From Cyanobacteria bacterium M_surface_7_m2_040 (GTDB lineage Bacteria > Cyanobacteriota > Cyanobacteriia > PCC-6307 > Cyanobiaceae): 5,131 nt of DNA. Positions 1 to 5,131 of the stretch are shown here, one piece after another. Below the pieces are notes generated by a model. It was not told the origin of the DNA and searched no databases. It was given only the letters and a program-made list of their open reading frames with translations. Each line of letters begins with the position of its first letter. The stretch's first letter is position 1. Position numbers and translations under genes: made by a program. The stretch covers positions 1 through 5,131 of the forward strand of contig VGPQ01000127.1 in the NCBI GenBank assembly GCA_016882555.1. The letters run 5' to 3'.

Positions 1-645
1 GTCAATGGTGACGCTGACCATCAGCGGCCGGCGTTGGCCGGTCTTGGTGAAGGCTGCCTCGATGCCCTGCAGAGCCGCTTTGATCTGCAGCACGTCCTGG
101 CAGGTCTCGACGATGAACAGGTCGACGTCGCCGGCCAGCAGTCCCTCGGTCTGCTCTGCGAAGGAGGCCTTCATCGTGTCGAAATCGACATGGCCCAGGG
201 TGGGCAGCTTGGTGGTGGGCCCCATCGAGCCGGCCACGAAGCGCGGCTTGTCGGGGGTGCTGTAGGCGTCAGCCATCTCGCGGGCCAGTTCGGCGGCCCG
301 TTTGTTGAGGGCAAAGGCCTGATCGGCAATGTCGTATTCGGCCAGCACCAGCGACGTGGCTCCGAAGGTGTCGGTCTCGATCACATCGGCCCCGACCTCG
401 AGGAACTGCCGGTGCACGGCCTGCACGGCGTCGGGCCTGGTGAACACCAGGTGTTCGTTGCAGCCCTCAAGCGCGGCGCCGCCGAAGTCGTCGGCGCTCA
501 ACTCCATCTGCTGCAGCGAGGTGCCGGTGGCGCCGTCAAACACAAGCACCGGGCGGCTGGGGTCGTGCAGGCGCTCAAGGAAACCCATGCGCTGCTGGGA
601 TCCGGCCTGCGATGCGGCAGCGGTCATCGGCTGGCTGCTGGCCAT
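1..645 (-). CDS. metH: Methionine synthase, cobalamin-dependent (N-terminal part; runs off the left edge)
   Basis: MetH transfers a methyl group from 5-methyltetrahydrofolate through protein-bound cobalamin to homocysteine, making methionine in the cytoplasm. The window holds 215 codons of a protein that is usually about 1,200 residues. What is visible is the beginning of the homocysteine-binding barrel (S-methyltransferase domain): [10 protein letters not shown] at residues 36-45, LEGCNEHLV at 59-67, [13 protein letters not shown] at 85-97, [13 protein letters not shown] at 139-151 and [16 protein letters not shown] at 177-192. These match the opening of bacterial MetH step by step. The zinc-binding cysteines and the folate, cobalamin and reactivation domains lie outside, so completeness cannot be judged. 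The ATG at 645 overlaps the ilvE stop and gives a roughly 19-residue low-complexity leader rich in Ala, Ser and Gln. Met7 (ATG at 627) and Met20 (ATG at 588) are in-frame alternatives, and homology begins only just after Met20. None has a clear Shine-Dalgarno sequence. Cotranscription with ilvE is inferred from the overlap. Confidence 0.95.
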   Translation of the reverse strand, partial: MASSQPMTAAASQAGSQQRMGFLERLHDPSRPVLVFDGATGTSLQQMELSADDFGGAALEGCNEHLVFTRPDAVQAVHRQFLEVGADVIETDTFGATSLVLAEYDIADQAFALNKRAAELAREMADAYSTPDKPRFVAGSMGPTTKLPTLGHVDFDTMKASFAEQTEGLLAGDVDLFIVETCQDVLQIKAALQGIEAAFTKTGQRRPLMVSVTID

Positions 646-647
646 CA
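643..647 (-). other. TGATG stop/start overlap between ilvE and metH
   Basis: On the minus strand the ilvE stop TGA (647-645) and the metH candidate start ATG (645-643) share one base. Such junctions commonly go with translational coupling or re-initiation, and no purine-rich ribosome-binding site is visible just upstream of the metH start. This supports a single ilvE-metH transcript. If metH really starts at 627 or 588, the two genes would instead be separated by a short gap. Confidence 0.7.
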
Positions 648-1562
648 GGCGTCGAGGCGGATCCGGGTGACCCAATGGTCATAGACGGGATCACGGCCTT
701 CTGTGATTGCGGTCAGGCGTTCGCGGATCCGCTCCATTACCGGCCGCTGGCTGGGCAGGTCGGTGCTTTCGACCCGCCGCACCGGCGTCACCTTGGCGGC
801 AGTGCCGCTGAGGAACACCTCATCGGCAATGAACAGCTCGCTCTTGTCGACCGGGCGCTCAAGCACAGGAATGTCCATGGCGCGGGCCAGCTCCAGCACG
901 CTGGCTCGGGTGATGCCTTCGAGGATGTCCTGATCAACGCCGGGGGTGATCAGCACCCCATCGCGCACCAGGAACAGATTCATGCCGCTGGCCTCGCTCA
1001 CCTTGCCGCGGCTGTTGAGCAGCAGGGCTTCGTCAAAGCCGCTCTTGACCGCTTCGGTCTTGGCCAGGGAGCTGGTGATGTAGGCACCGCTGATCTTGCC
1101 CCGCAGCGGCAGGGAGCGGTCTTCCTGGCGGGTCCAGCTGCTGATGCGGCAGCTCACCCCCTCAGGCGAGAGGTAATCACCCAGCTCGAGCCCATAGATC
1201 AGAAAATCGGTCTCGATGTTGTGCAGGCGCGGCGCGATGCCCAGGTCGCTGGTGTACACGAAGGGCCGCAGATAGACCGGCGTCGAAGGCTTGTTGGCCT
1301 TGAGGAAGGCCGTGATCGCGTCAAGAATGGTGGCTTCGCTCAGCTCAGTGAGCAGCAACCGGGCGCTCTGGCTGAGCCGACGGGCATGGCGGTCGGCCCG
1401 GAACAGCAGGATCTCGTCTGGATCACTCGCACTGGGGATGGCCCGCATCCCGCCGAAGGCGCCGGTGCCGTAATGCAGGGCATGGGTGGCCACCGAGAGG
1501 GTTGCCTCGGCAAAGGGCACACAACGGCCGCCGAACCAGGCATAGGGCAGGAACTGATGCAT
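645..1562 (-). CDS. ilvE: Branched-chain amino acid aminotransferase (class IV, PLP-dependent)
   Basis: This enzyme reversibly transfers the amino group between glutamate and the 2-oxo acids of leucine, isoleucine and valine, the last step of their synthesis. The 305-residue product has the usual family length and is complete. Landmarks in order: [14 protein letters not shown] (27-40); RRLSQSA with the probable PLP-phosphate arginine at 62; YLRPFVY (97-103) with a substrate-side arginine at 99; GKISGAY (155-161) with Lys156 as the expected Schiff-base lysine; the class IV signature starting at Glu190 (EASGMNLF) through GITR (216-219); and [10 protein letters not shown] (252-261), the turn that typifies branched-chain enzymes and argues against D-amino-acid transaminase or aminodeoxychorismate lyase. 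The E. coli-type FEG motif reads FGG here, which I take as a subfamily trait. I chose the ATG at 1562 ([10 protein letters not shown]) because homology starts there; extending 12 codons upstream would need a TTG start at 1598 and adds only a Pro/Arg-rich stretch. No convincing Shine-Dalgarno sequence precedes either start. Confidence 0.95.
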   Translation of the reverse strand: MHQFLPYAWFGGRCVPFAEATLSVATHALHYGTGAFGGMRAIPSASDPDEILLFRADRHARRLSQSARLLLTELSEATILDAITAFLKANKPSTPVYLRPFVYTSDLGIAPRLHNIETDFLIYGLELGDYLSPEGVSCRISSWTRQEDRSLPLRGKISGAYITSSLAKTEAVKSGFDEALLLNSRGKVSEASGMNLFLVRDGVLITPGVDQDILEGITRASVLELARAMDIPVLERPVDKSELFIADEVFLSGTAAKVTPVRRVESTDLPSQRPVMERIRERLTAITEGRDPVYDHWVTRIRLDA

Positions 1563-1638
1563 GGGTGATGCAGGCCGGGGCGGCGGCTGGCGAGCCAACT
1601 GACCCCCGATCTTCTCATCGCAGCTGCAGGATGGCGGA
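1563..1638. other. Divergent intergenic region between ilvE and cobN
   Basis: This 76-base gap is all that separates the ilvE and cobN start codons, so it must hold, or lie next to, the 5' ends of both transcripts. It is GC-rich. I could not find a believable -10/-35 pair on either strand, so promoters may lie inside the opposite gene. It is too short for a full cobalamin riboswitch. The only symmetry seen is weak: CGAT-6 nt-ATCG at 1607-1620, next to CAGCTG/CTGCAG palindromes at 1621-1630. Neither is enough to call an operator. Confidence 0.5.
1628..1631 (+). promoter_or_regulatory. Probable ribosome-binding site of cobN (AGGA)
   Basis: AGGA lies 7 bases before the ATG at 1639, the normal distance for a Shine-Dalgarno sequence, and supports that start. 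A second ATG at 1631 overlaps this element but is in another frame that ends after 21 codons, and it does not encode CobN. Confidence 0.55.
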
Positions 1639-4600
1639 ATGCACAGGCTCGCAGCCCAACCCGGGAGCTATGACCGCGCCGATCAGGGCCTGCTGATCGA
1701 GCAGGAGCCGGCGCCGGTGTTGGTGCTCTCGAGCGCCGACAGTGATCTGCGTGCCTTGGCGGCCCTGCAACACAGCCAGCCCGCCCTGTTGGGTGCCGAT
1801 CTGCGCTGCCTCAACCTCTCGGCCCTGGCGTCACCGGCGGTGATCGACCACTACATCGCCTCCACAGCCATTCATGCGCGCCTGGTGGTGATCCGGCTGC
1901 TGGGCGGCCGGGGCCACTGGAGCTATGGGCTTGAGCAGTTCCAGATCTGGGCCCAGCAGCGGCGCGGACGCCAGCTCGTGGTGCTGGCCGGTACGGCCGA
2001 TGAGGACGTCAGCCTCAGTGGCCTCAGCAATGTGGATGCCACCTGGGCCTGCGCCCTGGCGCGCTGCTGGCGCGAAGGCGGTGCTGACAACCTCAGCACC
2101 GTGCTGCAGGCCCTGGCGCACCTGCTCGCCGGCGAGCTACCCCCTGTGCCGCAGTTGGTGCCGCAGCAGGATCCCCTGCCCCACGACTGGCGCGACGATC
2201 CCGGGCCCCGTGTGGGCGTGGTGCTCTACCGCGCCCTGCTGCAGGCGGGCGACACGGCCTGGATGGAGGCGCTGCTCGAGGTGCTGCGGGACCAGGGACT
2301 CTGCCCTCGGGCGCTGTGGGTGAGCGGTCTGCGCGATCAGGCTGTTGCTGAGGGGGTGGGGCGACTGCTGGCCCGCGAGCAGGTGCAGGCCGTGCTGTGT
2401 GGCACCGCCTTTGCCTCGGTTCAGTTTGAAGAGGCCGGCCTGGGTGCGCCGCTGTGGGATCGACTGGGGGTGCCGGTGCTGCAGATCCTGGCCAGCACCC
2501 TGCCGCAGTCGGCCTGGCGCGCCAGCAGCATCGGGCTCGGCCCCCTGGATCTGAGCCTGCAGGTGGCCCTGCCAGAGCTCGACGGCCGCCTCACCACACG
2601 CATCGGAGCCTTCAAAGAGGTGGCGGCCGGCCCCCTGGAGGAGCACTGCAGTGCGGCCCTGGGCACGTCCCTGCATCGCTACGCACCCGATCGGGACCGG
2701 CTGGGCTGGATCGCTGACCTGTGCAGCCGCTGGATCAGCCTTCGGCAGACCCCTACCCGCGAGCGCCGCATCGCCCTGGTGCTGGCCAACTACCCCACGC
2801 GCAACAGCCGCCTTGCCAATGGCGTGGGTCTCGACACCCCTGCCAGCACCGCCTTGATGCTGCAGTGGATGGCCCAGGAGGGCTACGACCTCCGGGGGCA
2901 CGAGCAGAGCCCAGAAGAGGTCGATCTGGTGTTGCCCAGCACGGGTGATGCCCTGATCGCTGCTCTGCTCGCCGGTCGCAGCAACGACCCCGAAAGCGAG
3001 CATCGCCCGCCTCTGGCACACCTAGCTTTCAAACACTACGAGGCGTGGTACGCCTCAATCCCGTCAGCGGCACGGTCGCTGCTGGAGCAGCGCTGGGGAC
3101 CACCCCACGCCGATGCAGGCCTGCAGGTGCTGGCCAGCGGCGAACAGGCCTTCCCAATTCGTGGCCTGCGCTTCGCCAACGTGGTGGTGCTGATCCAGCC
3201 GGAACGGGGCTACGACCGCGACCCATCGCTCAGTTATCACTGCCCCGATCTGCCCCCCACCCACGCCTACCTGGCCCAGTACCTGTGGCTGCGCCAGGCG
3301 TTCGCTGCCCACGCGGTGGTGCATGTGGGCAAGCACGGCAACCTCGAATGGTTGCCGGGCAAAGGGTTGGGGCTGTCGGCGCAGTGCTTCCCGGAGCTCG
3401 CGCTGGGGCCGATGCCGCACCTGTACCCATTCATCGTCAACGATCCGGGCGAAGGATCCCAGGCCAAGCGACGCAGCCAGGCCGTGATCCTGGATCACCT
3501 CACCCCACCGTTGGGCCGTGCCGGTCTGCACGGCGATCTGCTGCAGCTTGAATCGCTCCTCGACGAATACTGGGAGGCTCGCCAGCTCGGCAGTGCGCGC
3601 TGCGAGCCCCTGCGGCAACGCCTGAGCGAGCATCTGGAGGCCTTGCATCTCCAGGGCCTGACAACCGCCGTCGACGAGGGTTCAACCAGCACCCCTGACG
3701 AGGTGCTGGACACCATGCTCAATGCGGCCGATGGCTACCTCTGCGAGCTCAAGGAAGCCCAGATCCGGCTCGGCTTGCACACCTTCGGAACCCTGCCATC
3801 AGCCGACAAGGCGGCTGAGCTGTTGCTGGCCCTGGCCAGGCCACCCCAGGCGGGGCTGCCTGGGATCACCCAAGCGCTGGCCTTGGATCTCGGGCTGGGC
3901 TTCGATCCCTGGGCCGACGCCGACGACGACCCGTTGAGTCCCGACGACCACGGCACGCTCCAACCACTGAGCACGGCAGGCGGAGGGGCCCTGCGGATGG
4001 TCGGCGACGGGGTAGCGCTGCTGGAACAGCACGCACAGGCGCTGATGCAGGGCGCCTGGGGGATGGGGCCCGGTGGTGCCCACTCCCCCGGAGCGATCAC
4101 CCGTCAGGTGATGGCCCACGTGGAGCAGTGCCTGGTGCCGCGGCTGCAGGCCTGTGCGGAGGCTGAGCGTCAGGCCCTGCTCAGGGGCCTGGCTGGTGGC
4201 CGGATAGCGGCAGGGCCATCCGGTGCTCCCACCCGCGGCAGGCCCGACCTGCTGCCCACCGGCCGCAATTTCTACAGCGTGGATCTTCGCGGTCTGCCCA
4301 GCGAGAGCGCCTGGGACCTGGGTCGCCGCAGCGCTGAACTGCTGCTCGAGCTGCACCTGCAGGAGCAGGGCGAGCCCCTCCGGACCCTGGCCCTTTCGGT
4401 GTGGGGCACAGCGACGATGCGCAACGGTGGTGAAGACATCGCCCAGGCGCTGGCACTGATGGGTGTGCAGCCGGTGTGGGATGGGCCATCACGACGGCTT
4501 GTGGAGCTTGAGGTAATCCCCCTGGCGGTGCTGCAGCGGCCGCGGGTGGATGTCACCCTGCGAATCTCCGGTCTGTTTCGTGATGCCTTTCCGCAGCTGG

Positions 4601-5131
4601 TGGCGTGGTTCAACCGTGCCACCAGCCTGATTGCCGGGCTGGACGAACCGGAAGCGTTGAATCCGTTGGCCGCCGCCGCACGCCGTGACGGCCAGTCGGG
4701 ACGGGTGTATGGCAGTGCTCCAGGCAGTTACGGGGCAGGTCTGCAGGGATTGATCGACAGCGGCCACTGGCAGGAGCGTGGCGATCTGGGTGAGGCCTTT
4801 CTCAACTGGAGCAGCTGGCGCTACGACGCATCACCCGGCGGCTCCGGCGGCATCGAAGCCAGCCCGGATCGCGCCGGTCTCGAAGCCCGCCTCACCGCGG
4901 TGCAAGTGGTGCTTCACAACCAGGACAATCGCGAGCACGATCTGCTCGATTCCGACGATTACTACCAGTTCCAGGGTGGACTCAGCGCAGCCGCCGAACG
5001 GCTGCAGGGCCGCAAGCCGGCGCTGTGGTTCGGCGATCACTCGCGCCAGCAGAGGCCTCGCGTGCACCGGCTCGAGCGCGAGGTCGACAAGGTGCTCCGC
5101 AGTCGTCTGCTCAACCCCCGCTGGATTGAGG
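1639..5131 (+). CDS. cobN: Cobaltochelatase large subunit CobN (C-terminus beyond the right edge)
   Basis: CobN is the porphyrinoid-binding subunit of the ATP-dependent chelatase that inserts Co2+ into hydrogenobyrinic acid a,c-diamide in aerobic-type B12 synthesis. It belongs to the CobN/ChlH/BchH family. I read the frame codon by codon from 1639 to 5131: 1164 residues with no stop or frameshift, against a usual length near 1,250. Landmarks: NYPTRN and GVGLDTPAST (384-403); HVGKHGNLEWLPGK (562-575), the family hallmark, where KHGNLEW favours CobN over the THGSLEF form of magnesium chelatase ChlH; YPFIVNDPGEGSQAKRR (596-612); GPSGAPTRGRPD then PTGRNFYSVD (859-882); WGTATMRNGGEDIAQAL (922-938); ISGLFRDAFP (976-985); YGSAPGSYGAG (1024-1034); and NREHDLLDSDDYYQFQGG (1097-1114). 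An acidic loop (756-771) looks variable. No signal peptide or membrane segment is seen, so it is cytoplasmic. The start is supported by AGGA upstream. No cobS/cobT lies in the window; in cyanobacteria the ATPase partners are thought to be shared ChlI/ChlD, which is inference here. Confidence 0.96.
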   Translation, partial: MHRLAAQPGSYDRADQGLLIEQEPAPVLVLSSADSDLRALAALQHSQPALLGADLRCLNLSALASPAVIDHYIASTAIHARLVVIRLLGGRGHWSYGLEQFQIWAQQRRGRQLVVLAGTADEDVSLSGLSNVDATWACALARCWREGGADNLSTVLQALAHLLAGELPPVPQLVPQQDPLPHDWRDDPGPRVGVVLYRALLQAGDTAWMEALLEVLRDQGLCPRALWVSGLRDQAVAEGVGRLLAREQVQAVLCGTAFASVQFEEAGLGAPLWDRLGVPVLQILASTLPQSAWRASSIGLGPLDLSLQVALPELDGRLTTRIGAFKEVAAGPLEEHCSAALGTSLHRYAPDRDRLGWIADLCSRWISLRQTPTRERRIALVLANYPTRNSRLANGVGLDTPASTALMLQWMAQEGYDLRGHEQSPEEVDLVLPSTGDALIAALLAGRSNDPESEHRPPLAHLAFKHYEAWYASIPSAARSLLEQRWGPPHADAGLQVLASGEQAFPIRGLRFANVVVLIQPERGYDRDPSLSYHCPDLPPTHAYLAQYLWLRQAFAAHAVVHVGKHGNLEWLPGKGLGLSAQCFPELALGPMPHLYPFIVNDPGEGSQAKRRSQAVILDHLTPPLGRAGLHGDLLQLESLLDEYWEARQLGSARCEPLRQRLSEHLEALHLQGLTTAVDEGSTSTPDEVLDTMLNAADGYLCELKEAQIRLGLHTFGTLPSADKAAELLLALARPPQAGLPGITQALALDLGLGFDPWADADDDPLSPDDHGTLQPLSTAGGGALRMVGDGVALLEQHAQALMQGAWGMGPGGAHSPGAITRQVMAHVEQCLVPRLQACAEAERQALLRGLAGGRIAAGPSGAPTRGRPDLLPTGRNFYSVDLRGLPSESAWDLGRRSAELLLELHLQEQGEPLRTLALSVWGTATMRNGGEDIAQALALMGVQPVWDGPSRRLVELEVIPLAVLQRPRVDVTLRISGLFRDAFPQLVAWFNRATSLIAGLDEPEALNPLAAAARRDGQSGRVYGSAPGSYGAGLQGLIDSGHWQERGDLGEAFLNWSSWRYDASPGGSGGIEASPDRAGLEARLTAVQVVLHNQDNREHDLLDSDDYYQFQGGLSAAAERLQGRKPALWFGDHSRQQRPRVHRLEREVDKVLRSRLLNPRWIE

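Noticed and set aside
34..684. A 216-codon open frame on the plus strand opposite metH
   Set aside because: It is antisense to clear MetH homology and has the composition of a GC-rich shadow frame, with no known motif.
612..1568. A 318-codon open frame on the plus strand opposite ilvE
   Set aside because: It lies fully antisense to a well-supported enzyme gene, has no recognisable domain, and is rich in Gly, Ala, Gln and His as expected from the reverse frame of GC-rich coding DNA.
1607..1620. Weak inverted repeat CGAT-6 nt-ATCG in the intergenic gap, considered as an operator or terminator
   Set aside because: The arms are only four bases, with no extension and no T-run, so it is within chance expectation.
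1631..1696. A 21-codon out-of-frame reading frame starting with ATG at 1631 and overlapping the cobN start
   Set aside because: The ATG overlaps the cobN Shine-Dalgarno element and lacks its own ribosome-binding site; the peptide shows nothing recognisable. A regulatory overlapping frame cannot be excluded but has no support.
1913..1919. GCCACTG, resembling part of the cobalamin riboswitch B12 box; the same word occurs at 4773-4779
   Set aside because: Both copies lie in frame inside cobN (encoding Gly-His-Trp), there is no surrounding riboswitch architecture, and a 7-base word is expected by chance in GC-rich DNA.
2137..3021. A 294-codon open frame on the minus strand inside cobN
   Set aside because: It is antisense to continuous CobN coding sequence, with Gln/His/Gly/Ala-rich low-information composition and no domain. 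Similar minus-strand frames at 3064-3648 and 3799-4356 are rejected for the same reason.
1639..5131. Possibility that this gene is magnesium chelatase subunit ChlH/BchH rather than CobN
   Set aside because: The hallmark reads GKHGNLEWLPGK, with the Lys, Asn and Trp of CobN, and the segments GVGLDTPAST and GPSGAPTRGRPD are typical of CobN.

Overview
The window is GC-rich (roughly two thirds G+C by eye) and almost completely coding. It holds three protein genes in a divergent arrangement: the start of a B12-dependent methionine synthase (metH) and a complete branched-chain amino acid aminotransferase (ilvE) on the minus strand, and most of a cobaltochelatase large subunit (cobN) on the plus strand. 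The gene set, the flavour of the proteins and the tight spacing suggest a GC-rich unicellular picocyanobacterium (Cyanobium / Synechococcus type), where I recall cobN, ilvE and metH being neighbours. That assignment rests on remembered protein resemblance, not on a search.

Layout, left to right. Positions 1-645 (minus) encode the first 215 residues of MetH, whose remainder lies beyond the left edge. Positions 645-1562 (minus) encode IlvE, 305 residues; its stop codon shares one base with the metH start (TGATG), so ilvE-metH reads as one transcription unit. Positions 1563-1638 are a short divergent intergenic gap. Positions 1639-5131 (plus) encode the first 1164 residues of CobN, open to the right edge; perhaps 80-120 residues are missing.

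Functionally, CobN inserts cobalt into the corrin ring during aerobic-type B12 synthesis, and MetH uses the finished cobalamin (pseudocobalamin in many cyanobacteria) to methylate homocysteine. IlvE carries out the last transamination of Leu/Ile/Val synthesis. So a cofactor-making gene lies back to back with a cofactor-using gene, with an amino-acid gene in between. I see no mobile element, RNA gene, CRISPR array, riboswitch or clear terminator, and no evidence of a novel system. This looks like an ordinary core-genome region, and the findings below are modest.
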